Source: Carallia brachiata (taxonomy: Eukaryota > Streptophyta > Magnoliopsida > Malpighiales > Rhizophoraceae). From it: a stretch of 64,000 nucleotides of DNA. The notes under the pieces are model-generated. The model worked only from the letters and a program-made list of their open reading frames with translations, was not told where the DNA came from and searched no databases. The position numbers were made by a program, and so were the translations under genes. Where the stretch lies: positions 5,078,794 through 5,142,793 of the forward strand of contig JADCRB010000043.1 of NCBI GenBank assembly GCA_021464245.1. Reading direction: 5' to 3'. Below, piece after piece: positions 25,524 to 36,863 of this stretch; the stretch's first letter is position 1; the number at the start of each line of letters is the position of its first letter.

Positions 25524-26340
25524 TGGGTGCCGGATCTGAGGGCGGAGAAGACACATATGGCGGCAGAGAACCGGGAACCACCGCAATAGGAGGTGATGGT
25601 GCGGTGACTGCTGTTTGATTATTAAATGGATAAAGTTCATAGTGAGAACTACAACTTGGGGCCCAAACTCTTGCACCCATTCTCTGACGGCAGCACACTG
25701 AAAACTCCGAGGTCGTTATCTGAAGGCACTGAAGACAGTCGGAAGTAGACAAGTCTGGCGTACACTGTACAGTAGCGTAGATAGTTAGAAATTGAGTGAA
25801 ATTCACGTTTGTGGCCGCAAACTTTTTAGCAGCGGACGGAGCGTTGGCGGCCTGAGTGGCTATCTGATACAAGGCGCCCATCTTCACGGCAGGCATGGTT
25901 TCCATGACAGAAAACAAGGACTTGTCTGAGTAACGTAGGAGGCAATCATCGTACCATGCGATGGCCACTTTTACCAAAGGACAAACTTGGACTATTTCTT
26001 GGACGGCCTGCACAACGCAGTTTTTGCAGACGTTGTTGCTGATGTCTCCACGGCATAGAAACAAGCCATACACGGTGTCGGGTTGGCTCCCAAATTCTTC
26101 AAGTTTGAAGCCATTGGAGTAGTCGTATTGCGCGCTGGTGGAGTTGGAGGAAAGGGAAGAAAGAAGGCTATTGAGATGGGCCTCATAGGCGCTGTTCCTG
26201 GCGAAAGGCCGGTTGTGTTTGGACAAACAAAATGAAGAGGGTCTGCTCCAGCGAAATTGCTTGAGCTAATCAATAAGAAAAAGCAAAGAAATATGGAGGA
26301 TTTGATGAGAACGAGACAGTGATTGGACTGCTTTTTTTTT
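25524..26340 (-). pseudogene. CRK gene B exon 1 (double DUF26), start lost and frameshifted
   Basis: The minus-strand exon encodes a signal segment (SNHCLVLIKSSIFLCFF then LLISSSNFAGAD) and two DUF26 motifs, CRGDISNNVCKNC and CTPDLSTSDCLQC, with a proline-rich tail and a donor at 25524/25523. Three defects are visible. The ATG present in gene A (MHSNHC) is changed to AAG. An A-rich run precedes it. A net +2 nt change after CPNTT (near 26212) shifts the signal-peptide frame away from the DUF26 frame. About 18 residues between the two DUF26 domains are missing relative to gene A (SVMETMPAV joins GALYQIATQ). This exon could not make a secreted receptor. Confidence 0.85.
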
Positions 26341-27443
26341 TTTTTGTTTTTTTTTTTTTTGTGATAATCGATGAAGATCTGGTCTTGCAGTTGGCAGCCT
26401 TTTCTTGTTCATATGCTACCTAGTCCATAAATTGACAATGGACGTTGGTTTTGTAATTCGTTGGTTGATATAGTCATCCAAAACCAGGTCAAGCGGAGCA
26501 AAGCAATGCTACCATCGTTATCTAAGGAGAATATTGAGAAATCTCACATGGGAGAAATTTTGGGGCAAAAGTACAAAAATTTTGCACTCATATTTATTAA
26601 ATTATGGTCATTAGATCTGATGTGTAATTCATTGACCGTTGGATTAAAGTCTTTATTTAACCTATTACCTATAAAACTGATAACTAAAAAAATCTTTTTT
26701 TTTTTAAATCTTTCTCTCATATCTCTCTCTGTATCCCTCTCTTTCTCTGTATCCTAATCTCACTCTGTATCTCTCCATCTCTCCGTCTATGTTGCCCTCT
26801 CTCTTTCTTAGGCATGAACAAAGTACTCAAAGAAGAATTCTTGTACTTGTGCATTTTTTTAAAATTTTTTATTCATCAAGCCGAGCGTGCCAGCAATAGC
26901 TTACTAAGGTATCAATTCAGAATTTATTTTCCAAAAAAAAAAAAAAAGTACCACAAAAAATTAAGTGATGTGTGAACAGTGTCCTACCAAGTTTTCTCAA
27001 GAATAAGCATGGACTTACATTGGAACGAATGGAAGATAATTTTTGGTGCCTAAAGTCTCAATTCATTTGAAATTTTATGATATTATTAAAAAGTAAGACT
27101 CTAATTCAAAAAAAAAACGAGATTTCTACTTAAAAAAAAAAACAGAGACTCCAGTCTTATACTTTAAAAGAGATTTTATATAGATGAATTTAGTTAGTAA
27201 TTATAATTTTGTATGTCTTGGGAATAAGGTGAATTGCAGTTTCAGATGAGAATACTAATAATATAAATTATTTTGGGCTCTTTGTAGACAAAAAAAAAAT
27301 AATAATAATAATATAAATTATTTTAGGAGAGTCTCATATTAAAATTCATGTTAGTTTATACCATGTAATTTTTATTTTAATTAAAGCTTACGCATTCTAA
27401 TGATAAAGAAAATTATAGGGGAGAAAAGTCAAAGCCCATCTAC
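26341..27443. other. Spacer between genes C and B
   Basis: Bases 26460-26590 are the CRK promoter block related to 7990-8130. Bases 26700-26800 are a CT-rich microsatellite (TCTCTCTGTATC units) mostly missing from copy 2. The rest is AT-rich. Gene C's membrane and kinase exons would be expected here, and none is found. Confidence 0.6.
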
Positions 27444-28248
27444 CTTCAGGAGGTGGAGAAGCCACAGCTGGAGGAGGCGATTGTCCTGGTGGCGGCGATA
27501 ACGGAGGTGAATCAGGAGTAATTGCAAAAAACCTCTTAAGATCGTACGCGTAATTGCAGCTGGGTTTTATTACACTTGCTAGAAGCTTCGCCGTATCACC
27601 TATCATCGGGCTAAAGCCCTCGACAAGGCATTTAGCGCACTGCTGCTCAGACAGGTCAGGAGTGCATTGAACAAGTCCAAATATGGTGTAAAATCCTAAG
27701 GATTCATTTCCTGTTGCAAACTTTTTCAGGGAGTCGCCACGTGCAGCTACGTCGCGAAGCTTAAACAACAACGTTAACAGTGCCTGTTTGAACTCGTCCC
27801 CGTTCGAAGCATTGCTAGTACTCCATACAAGGAAAGTAGGCATCCCCTCCATGACATGAAAAATCGATCTGTTGGAGTAGCGGAGAAGACAGAACTCGTA
27901 GACCCCAATAGCCTCCTTCTGATTAGGACAGATTTCCAGGATCTGGCGAGTGGAATTGGCGACGCAGCCTCGACAATCATCCATGGAAACATCTCCTCTG
28001 CAGAGTGCGATTGCGTTGACTTGGTCAGGTTCTTGTCCAGCCGAGAAATTGTAGAATCCATAATCGATTTTTGTGTCAGAGGCCAAGGAAGACAAGACAC
28101 TGTTGAGGTTTCCTTGGTAGGTGCTGCCATTTGTGTAATTACCTATGTTGTTGTCACAACGATTGTGCATGAAGGGGTATTGCTGAGCCTGAGCAATGGC
28201 TAGAGCAAAGATATAACAGCAGAAAAACAACAGTTTTACAGAGCCCAT
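27444..28248 (-). CDS. CRK gene C: orphan double-DUF26 exon (secreted, kinase-less)
   Basis: ATG at 28248 opens MGSVKLLFFCCYIFALAIAQ, a clear signal peptide. Two DUF26 domains follow, with CRGDVSMDDCRGC and CTPDLSEQQCAKC. A proline-rich tail (SPPLSPPPGQSPPP) runs to a donor-like AAG/GTAGAT at 27444/27443. If the donor is not used the frame continues to a stop at 27397, giving 283 residues. In the family this exon is normally joined to membrane and kinase exons, but the next 1.1 kb downstream has none, and then gene B begins. The product would be an apoplastic protein like the cysteine-rich repeat secretory proteins, or the gene is a 3'-truncated relic. The frame has no defect. Confidence 0.85.
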
Positions 28249-29159
28249 TTTTGCTAGTAAATGGCCAAGGCTGAAGGCTCAACCTATTCCTTATGAGGAC
28301 ATGAACTGCAAATGAAATGTTGGATTTCTCATGAAGTTCTCTTACTTTTCTCTATGTTCCAACGAAGCCATAAAAAGTCCGCAACTTTGAAGTTTCCACT
28401 TTCGAGGGATTAATGCACCTATCCAACTTCAAAGTTGATTTATTTTTTTTTTTTTAAAAAGTTTAAAATTAGTAAAATCATAATGAAAGGTCTTAGTTCC
28501 GAACACAAGAACTATAGATCTCCTGTAGTGGAAATGGAGATTACATAAAAATAACGCATAAACTACTGAGAGATATGCATTTGATACATAGTATAAAGTA
28601 TGATAATATAAAATAAAATAGTATTATATTATATAAAATATAATGAGATGAAATTAGTTTATTATATACTATTCTACTTTATATTATATACCAAACACAT
28701 AATTATATAGAGTTTATAAAACTTCAACATGTTCCTCTTTTTAAAAATTTTATAAAATCCAACAGAATAACTATTTTTTTAATTAAATAAATTTTTTACG
28801 ATTTAATAATTTAAATTATTATTTGTCCATTATGTATCTTCTTGAATATCGTCATTTATTTTTTCGCAGAAAAGAAGTCATTTTAATTCCAAGGACGCAA
28901 CTTCAGAAGAACTTCTGTGAAAGCGAAGAAGTCAAAAGCTGGAAAACGTGAGTGGAGCCATTGATAGGGAGGGGACTGGTGGGTTGGGCAGCTGAACTGA
29001 ATTGGTGATTGGAGACTTTTATTTATTAGTTCTTTTTTTTTTTTTTTGTTTCAATTCAAAAAATAAGTAAGTAGTAATTGCACTCTATAGGTAAAGAATG
29101 TGTTACTTTCGCCATTCTTAGAAGGTAAGAATTAGGGTTAACATCTGGTGTTCCACATG
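28249..29159. promoter_or_regulatory. Upstream region of gene C
   Basis: AT-rich DNA with a strongly A/T stretch at 28560-28830. No specific motif can be assigned with confidence. It contains no gene. Confidence 0.35.
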
Positions 29160-29265
29160 AATACAGCGGGCATGGTTTCCATGACAACAAGCAAGGAAAC
29201 GTCGGAAGCATCCATCGAACCATGCGATGGCCATTTTTACCAAAGGACAAACTTGGACTATTGTA
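29160..29265 (-). pseudogene. CRK DUF26 exon fragment
   Basis: About 105 bp match gene B exon 1 near 25885-25990. The minus strand reads VQVCPLVKMAIAWFDGC and, after a shift, the SVMETMPAV region. It is an isolated scrap of the first DUF26 domain with no flanking exon, and a further sign that the cluster once held more members. Confidence 0.75.
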
Positions 29266-29314
29266 AACCAAAAAAAAAAATAAATCATGTGGTGCATATA
29301 TGGTGCATCTTTTT

Positions 29315-29505
29315 CAAGTCTAATTGGCTGATGGATGCATGGTATTGCATGTTTTTCCAAGTTTGGTTGGCCGATACATGCATGGTGTTGCATATTTTTC
29401 AAATTTGGTCGGCGAATGCATGCATGTTGTTGCATGGTCTTCAAATTTGGACGGCGAACACAAGTATTTTCTTCAAAATTGGTCGGCAAAGGTAGGTAGA
29501 ATAGG
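29315..29505. repeat. Minisatellite, units of about 42-45 bp
   Basis: Four or five imperfect units of the form TTGGTCGGCGAATGCATGCATG(G/T)TGTTGCAT...TTCAAAT. They lie directly beside the CRK scrap. The overlapping short frames on both strands follow the repeat and are not genes. Confidence 0.7.
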
Positions 29506-29829
29506 AAAGATTTTGACCTGTAAATAGACCAATCCATGATTTTGCAGGCATCACTGAGAGTCCAAGAAACATTGCAAGGCCTTACAAAAGAAAAGCCTTA
29601 AAAAAAAAAACTTTCCCCCCTTTTTCAAAGCACGGATTCCCGGGAAAAAAGAAGACAAAAATAACATAAAGGCATTCATTCCAAAACTTTCTAAAAAACC
29701 TAAAAAAATTTTGCTCTTTTCTTATGTTTTCGTCTACTAGGCATACACTCCCCTAACTCTTTTAAGGAAGATATCCCAAATACAAATCCCAAAATATTTA
29801 TTATATCTATTTTCAAATATATTTTGGGT

Positions 29830-30290
29830 TGATACTTTCCGGTTGCCTCAAATTAGGATCTGCGAGAGTAAAAATCTAAAATATTAAAATGTTAAATATT
29901 TGTCTAAGATTGAACTTCTTACGACCCTCAGTAAAGTCCAGTCATCTCATCCGGGAACAAGACCCTATGGGTATCGGTGAAATCAAGCTAATTCAAGTCA
30001 GATTAAGTCTCTATGATTTTCACCGTAGTCCAAGCATTAGCCCAAAGTCCAGCTTCAGTCCTTAGTAGAACTTATTCAATTCAAGATAAAGTTGTAGAAT
30101 TCATTTCTATCAAAATCAAACTCATGTAGCCATTGACGGAGTCACGAAGAAATACTAATCGGAGGATCCACGAATATCAACCTCACGTCAATTTTATTTT
30201 ATTTTAAAATTTTTATTTGTAATTTGTATTTGTATTTTCGAATCTAATTTTTGCATGTTCGAAATTTACATATCTTATAAATTTCTAGCA
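29830..30290 (+). repeat. 5' LTR remnant of the gypsy element
   Basis: The reverse complement of this stretch aligns with the LTRs at 13425-14087 and 17704-18387, with shared order of ACGACCCTCA, GAAATCAA, TCTCTATGA, ATTCAATT/AAATCAAACTCA and TTGTAATTTGTATTT. The sequence after it (GTCCAGTGGGATC) occupies the position of a primer-binding region. The upstream end of the LTR is unclear. Confidence 0.5.
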
Positions 30291-30328
30291 TGTCCAGTGG
30301 GATCTCTTTGCCTTCCATCTTTTATTCC

Positions 30329-30475
30329 AAAAAAAAAAAAAAACAAAAAGAAAGAGCCAAGAAAAAAAGAAAAAAAAAAGAGAATGAAAAAAAAAAGAAA
30401 AAAAATAAAATAGAGAAAAAGACAAGGGACAAAAAGACAAAAGAGAAAAAAGAAAAAAAAAAGAAAAATTTTTTT
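30329..30475. repeat. A-rich purine tract
   Basis: Nearly pure A/G (AAAAAGAAAGAGCC...AAAGAAAA) within the gypsy leader. Long frames across it on either strand are low-complexity artefacts. Confidence 0.85.
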
Positions 30476-30783
30476 TTTGTATCCAACATAACAATGGTGC
30501 CAAAGTGGAGCACGACAATCGCCACCGGCAAGAAGACAACTGTGTTTTATTACCTGCATCAATTACCCTACCCAGATACATAGGTTCAGAAACTCGCAGA
30601 CTGACACGATTTCTCGCCATTCAAGCCAAAATATTTAAGTAGAAAAATTTGCAGCTCTCACAGCAACAAGAGCTCTCCTCCGACTCTCTTGCTAAATGGA
30701 GAAGTCGATCACCCACCTCAATCGAAGACAGGGGCAATATGACAAAGTTCACTCAAGACCAAAAGCCAGCCTATTCCACATAA

Positions 30784-31790
30784 ATGAGTACGGATGAAGC
30801 AGAAAAAACCTCTACTCTAGTCTTTCGTAGAGTATCATCTGCCAACACTGATGTCATTGTAGTCATGATGACCAACACGACTAACACGAAAGAAAGGATC
30901 GCAGAGTTGGAAAGCAGAATTTTCCAACTAATCAAGGCTTTGGAGGAAAAGAATCAGAAAATTGTTACTTTCAAAGGAAAAACCCCAATCCAAGTTGATC
31001 CTGAAATTCATGAGGAGTAACCATACCCACCTGATTTCACTCCAAAAGCAATGTCAATTGACATTTTCACTGCAGAGATGCAACCAGGCAACTCCACACA
31101 ATTGCCACCTTCAAATTCCATAGCCTCGCTATTTGTCCAACAATTACAGGACATCATAGCTAACACAATCTGCTTACAACAAACTACATTATTCCAAGGA
31201 TTGCAAATGTACGTCAAACCGTACACAAGATGGATTGAAAGTCTCGGCATGTCTTTGGGCTACCAATCGCCCAAATTTCAACAGTTCGATGGATAAGGTG
31301 ATCCTAAACAGTACATCGCTCACTTCATCGAAACCTGCAACAATGCAGAGACATATGGAGATCTCCTGGTGAAGCAATTCGTTCATTCACTTAGGGACAC
31401 CTCCTTCACCTGGTTCATAAACCTTGAACTAGAATCAATCGATAGTTGTAATGGTCACAACGAGAGTTCCTCAACAGATTCTTCAGCACTTGGCGAATAG
31501 TAAGTATAATGGAGCTGACCAGCACCATGCAAAGGAAGGGAGAGCCTATTGTCGAATACATAAATAGATGGCGAGCTCTTTGTTTGGACTATAAGGATGT
31601 CTAACAGAGACTTCTGCTATAGAAATGTCCATCCAGGGGATGCATTGGGAGCTGTTATATATCTTGCAAGGCATCAAACCCGCACTTTCGAAGAACTAAC
31701 GACCCGCCAGCAGGACATGGAGATAAGCATCCAAAATTCTGGAGGCACAGTTCTCATTCAGCTAGACCAGTAAGGAAACATAAAAGAAAC
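30784..31790 (+). pseudogene. Gypsy gag remnant (Tat-like)
   Basis: Fragments across several frames match plant gypsy gag. First comes a coiled-coil stretch (ERIAELESRIFQLIKALEEK). Then YKPYTRWIESLGM-like and QFDG.GDPKQYIAHFIET with FVHSLRDTSFTWF, the retrotransposon gag core, followed by the region equivalent to RWRALCLDYKD. Stops at 31018 and 31294 and later frameshifts break it. Confidence 0.75.
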
Positions 31791-32569
31791 TAAGAAGCCT
31801 AACAATTCATGAAAAGGCAAGGAAGTGATGATCGTTGATCCTGCGCTAGTAAAAGTAGGAGCTAAGGCGAAGGTGAATTCTCCAGCACCAACAAATCGGC
31901 CAAAATAATAAGAAAGGCAGAAGGTGACGTCGTAAGAATTGGAGCAGAAGAAATATTCATTAGGTGACGTCGCAAGAATTGGAGAAGAAAAAATATTCAT
32001 TCATCGGCTCAAACGTACCAAACATTCTTGACCAACTCTTGGAGGCGAAACTGATCGAACTCCCAAAGTGCAAACGGCCCAATGAGAAGGATCGGGTCAA
32101 TGACCCGAAATTCTGCAAGCACCACCGAATTATTTGTCATTCAACCGAGAAGTGATTTGTTTTGAAGAAGCTAATTATGAAGCTCAAAAACCATAATAAA
32201 ATTATTCTAGACCAGAAAAACGTAACTTCGGCCAACCGGACCACCATCACTTCGAATCCATTAAAAGAAACGACACACCGAAAGGAGGAACCACATAACG
32301 CTGAAAAGTCGATGATAGAGAAGGTATCTGAAGCTCTCCAAAGTCTTCTTACCAATCTTCAACTGCTTTTGGCTTGGCAATCAACCGAAGTCTGGCAGAA
32401 CCAAGTCAACAAGACTATTCGTACCATAGCAGGATCTCTACCTTCAGTTGATTCCAACTCAATAGAGGATCAGATGGCCCAAGATCACGTCACATGCTAT
32501 TCAGCTATCTCATTCACAAATGAAAATCTTTTGTTAGGATCCAAACCCCACAATCGACCACTCTATGTA

Positions 32570-33061
32570 TCAAGATAGGCAAGAGAGCAAAAGATTCATC
32601 GCATCCTAATTGATGATGGCTTGGTAGTAAATATCATCCCAAAATCCACCATGACAGAGCTCGACATTAGCATTGACAAATTATCAAAGAGTCGCTTAAT
32701 GATTCACGACTTCAACCACAGAGGGCAGAGAGTAATTAGTATGATTCACCTGGATCTGACCATTGGTGACCTTACTTTCAACACTCTATTCCACGTGATC
32801 TATGCACGTACCACGTACAAAATGTTGCCAGGACATCTATGGATCCATGAAAATGGAGTTGTCCTTTCAAGTCTGCATCAGTGCTTCAAATACTACAAGG
32901 ATGGTGTTCAAAAAGTCAATGCTAATTTAAAGTCGTTCGATGATGCTGAAGCACATTTAGCGGACACAATCTTCTATACCGATACGGACAATCCTAAGAT
33001 TGTCCCATCAAAAGTTCTTTTGATTGGGGGCATACCTAAAAAGGTTAAAGCTGTCAAATAA
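32570..33061 (+). pseudogene. Gypsy aspartic protease-like remnant
   Basis: HRILIDDGLVVNIIPKSTM resembles the retroviral-type aspartic protease site (DDG in place of D(S/T)G). It is followed by the Tat-lineage pattern LTIGDLTFNTLFHVI and GHLWIHENGVV, where the usual word is GRPWIH. The frame ends at 33061. A zinc-knuckle-containing or linker region may lie upstream, but I do not see it. Confidence 0.7.
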
Positions 33062-33889
33062 CCTGTCAATGATTTCCCCCAGACTCCGACAGATAAAAAG
33101 TTGCCACAGTTTGCCGAACCTTGCCTGCGAGAGGCTGCATCTTCGAGTCCCACTCCAATCCTACACTATGTGCCAAAGTCGTGACGTCTAGAAGGTGAGC
33201 CTCCCTTCTCTTATTGTACTAATCCCAAACAAGAGGAATGACATAGCCAACCCAAAACAGAAGAGTTTCATAACTTGAAGAAGACCCACGCTTTACCACT
33301 CATGAAGATTGATATACTTTTGGCCTCAAAACCCCTGAAAGGTTTTGTTAGACCACTCACTGGGGCAATTGAATGTGGCTCACTTCCAGAAAAAAGAACA
33401 GACAAGGATTTGATCCTAACGCATAAAATCTTCACTAAAGTAGGCTATGACTTCCCAAACCCGAGCATAATGGGTACGTTGCCACCCACCCAAGGCACCA
33501 CAACTCAATCTTCGAAGTCTCAACCTAGTTTAGGCTTTTGGGAGAAGTCACCTGTGCGGATCTCGCTGAAGAGCCGAAACCAAACACCTAACGCATGTGC
33601 CATCACCACCAAACAAGAGAGGCCTGGTCAGTCAAATGAAGAAGATGAAGTCATGATCTCTATATTCCACGCCATGATTAGAAAAAAGGCTAAATCGGAC
33701 TCATGAGACGTTGAAATAAAAGAGGCTCCCCTGGAAGTCAAAGATGGTGGCCAAGAAATTGTTGATGAACTCAATGAGATTAATCTTGGCTTCCCGGAAG
33801 ATATTTGACCTACATTCGTGAGTACGTTACTTACACCAGAAGAAGAGCAGGAATGTGTCTGAGTACTAAGTCAATACAAGGATGTATTC

Positions 33890-35335
33890 GCGTGGAGTTA
33901 CAAAAAAATGCCTGGACTCAACCCGAAAATTGCAACGCATCGCCTAGTAGTAAAGAAGGGCGTCCGTCCAGTTAAGCAACCACAACGACGATTTCGCTCG
34001 AAGCTTATTCCACAAATTGAGGAAAAAGTTAAGAAGCTGATCAATGCTGGCTTCATCCGAGAAGTCACCTACCCAACACGGATTGCCAACATAGTTCCAG
34101 TAACAAAGAAGAATGGAAAACTAAAGGTCTGTGTCAACTTTCAAGACCTCAACAGGGTCTGCCCAAAGGATGACTTCCTGTTGCCCATAACGGAGATCAC
34201 GATCGATGCAACAACAGGCCATGAGGTATTATCCTTCACGGACGATTCTTCAGGTTATAACCAAATCAAGATGACATCAAAGAATGCGGAGTTGACAACA
34301 TTCTGCACACCAAAAGAAATATATTGCTACAAAGTCATATCATTCAGGTTAAAGAATGCTGGCACCACTTATTAACGTGCTTTGCAAAAGATTTTTTATG
34401 ACATGCTACACAAGATCGTAGAATGCTATGTCGATGACTTGGTAGTAAAGACTAAGGAGCGTAAATATCATCTTGAGAATCTCAAACAATGTTTGAAAGA
34501 CTTCGCAAGCATCAACTCAAGATGAACCCTCTCAAGTGTGCACTTGTTGTTACATCAGGAAAGTTTCTTGGGTTCGTGGTCTACAATCATGGTATCGAAG
34601 TGAATCAGTCGAAGGTTAAGGCTATTCAAAAAATGCCTAAACCTAGAAATCTCCTTGAGCTGCGAAGTCTACAAGAGAAGTTGGCCTACATTCGTCGTTT
34701 CATCTCCAACTTAGGTGGGAGGTGTCAAACTTTCCATCAATTGATGAAGAAGGATGCCAACTTTGAGTCGGACAAAGCCTATAGCAAAGCCTTGTCTAAT
34801 CCACCAGTCTTAAGTACTCTGATTCAAGGAAAGCCGCTGGTCCTCTACATTGTCACACAGAAAGGTCTTTGGGAGCTCTGCTTGCATAGGAAAATGAGAA
34901 GGGAAAAGTAGTTGCCCTGTACTATCTGAGCAGAACCTTAAATAGTTCAGAGTTGAACTACTCGCCCATCGAAAAGACACGTTTAGCACTTTTCTTCATC
35001 ATTGATAAGCTGAAGTATACATACAAGCCAATAAGAATCGCCTTGTTGCTAGAGCTGATCCTATCAAGTACATCTTGTCCAGACCGATCTTGCCAAAATG
35101 ACTTGCTAAGTGGTAGTGATATTACAAAGCTATGACATTGTTTACATGCCTCAGAAAGCAATCAAATGGCAAGTTTTAACAGACTTCCTTGCAAATCATC
35201 TTGCACCGTCTGATTGGAAGTTTACAGATGATCTTCCTGATGAATAAGTCTTTTACATTGAGACATTAGCACTATGGACAATATTATTCGATGGAGCAGT
35301 AAGGCGTGATGGTGCTGGTATTGGCATATTATTTG
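33890..35335 (+). pseudogene. Gypsy reverse transcriptase and start of RNase H, broken
   Basis: Bases 33908-34375 encode MPGLNPKIATHRLVVKKG, AGFIREVTYP, VPVTKKNGKLKVCVNFQDLN and DATTGHEVLSFTDDSSGYNQ, typical Tat-lineage RT. A stop at 34373 breaks the frame. The YVDD catalytic box follows near 34426 (CYVDDLVVKTKE), then the thumb and connection (34489-34911). Near 35272 WTILFDGAVRRDGAG begins RNase H and is cut at about 35335, so RNase H is incomplete and integrase and the 3' LTR are absent. Confidence 0.85.
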
Positions 35336-35930
35336 TTATTTATTTATTTTTTAAAATTTTCTGGCTTGGAATTATTGCCACCTTTGTTAGTCAAGTTGAT
35401 TATTACTGATGGTCGTTGGCCGATGCCTCTACATTACTAACTTGATTTTTAAGGCAAAAATGAGATGCAACACAATCGGTTTGATGGTAGTAAAAGTTAT
35501 GGTAGTACTGACAATGACAACACTTTCATCATTATTTTCATTGATGATTAATAAATATATTTGTTATATTATTTGGTGGTTGTTATACTGTGTGCTATAA
35601 TGCCATCAACTACCCATTTTTTTTTCTTGTTACAAACTTATGAAATGAGGATTCAGACTAAGGAATATTGCATGTGTGCCGGTATCTAATCAGGATATAA
35701 TATCCATAGAACATGGACAGATCTAATTGTCTTCATAACTCTACTTATATTGACGTGCTTGTGCAGGAAATGGAAGTTCTTTGATTGTTGCAGGTTAAAA
35801 AAAAGGGAAAAAATTTTGGATATGCGAGATACAATTGTGAGAATTGGCTGATATTTGAATTTTTATGAGATAAAATCCATCAAATGGATTTGAGTTCACC
35901 TGTAAAGATGGAGCAGCGGCTCAAAGCCTA
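35336..35930. other. Junction DNA between gypsy and copia remnants
   Basis: AT-rich sequence with no domain recognised. It may include degraded copia pol DNA. Confidence 0.35.
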
Positions 35931-36863
35931 ATAAATAAATGTATATTACTCGGTCAATCATGAGTTTTGAGTATATAGCCTTAGAAATGGCTAGTGTGGA
36001 GGCAAATTAGGTGAGAAAGAATATCCATTCTATTTGAAATTGACATTATGAATGTCGAAAATCTGTGTAAACCAAGCCTTGTTGCTCATACCAAGAACAA
36101 GATGAATAATTGAAAAGTAGACGTATTTGTCTAGCTCGTGAGATTGCTAAATAAGCTATGAGTAATAAGGTGATCACTTAATTTCGTAGTCAGAGATGAA
36201 ATTTACTGGCCCTCTGACTAAGCTACTAAGTGAAAAGCTCGTATATATATGTAAAAAAAAAAAAAAATTACATCGAGGGGCAATGGGACATGCCTATGGA
36301 GAAATGGTCAAGAGTGATGGGAACCCAACCTATGTGATAGGAGATCCCTTGAAGTAGGTTCATATGGATAATAGTAAGTCATTGATTGACCTAATATGAG
36401 CACTATCAAATTATAAAGTTCATTCCTATGGTGTAGATAGTGCAACAATTTTGAGGTTCGAGGTTAAGGTATATGCTCTTAATGAATTCTATAGTCATAA
36501 TAAGTGGTGCGTTACCAGAATGCACATTTAATAGAATCAACTATATGAGAGTGGAGTGGAGCCGCTCCTATAAGATCTTTAGGCAAGATCTCTATAGCTC
36601 TAATGAAAATAAACTAGCAAGCACAATGCCTAATAGCGTCCAATCGCGTTAAACAACATTATCTTAGAGAATATAATATGACGTAAAGTTCACTGTTATT
36701 CATAAAGTAGTCATAGTTCATATAAATTTTTGTTTCACCATACTTCTGAATATTACAACTTATTTACCTATTTTTTGGTTCATATCCCAAAAGGCACCAA
36801 AAATGATATGTTATATTCTCATTGATTAATCCAACAGAATTAGCCTTTTAAAATAGCGGGGGA
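35930..36863 (+). pseudogene. Copia RNase H remnant and 3' untranslated region
   Basis: Read across frames, EYIALEMASVEAN, then a segment equivalent to ARAKNKIYN, and LLTKLLSEKLVY (normally LADPLTK) match the end of a copia RNase H. The leader-like text GACATGCCTATGGAG...GGTAACCCAACCTATGTGA-type then resembles copia 3' regions. A purine tract (AATAGCGGGGGAT) lies directly before the LTR. Many stops are present. Confidence 0.6.

Noticed and set aside
29118..29537. 139-codon minus-strand frame
   Set aside because: It fuses a CRK exon scrap with minisatellite sequence and is not a coherent protein.
30275..30620. Several Phe-rich or Lys-rich frames
   Set aside because: They are translations of an A-rich purine tract on either strand.
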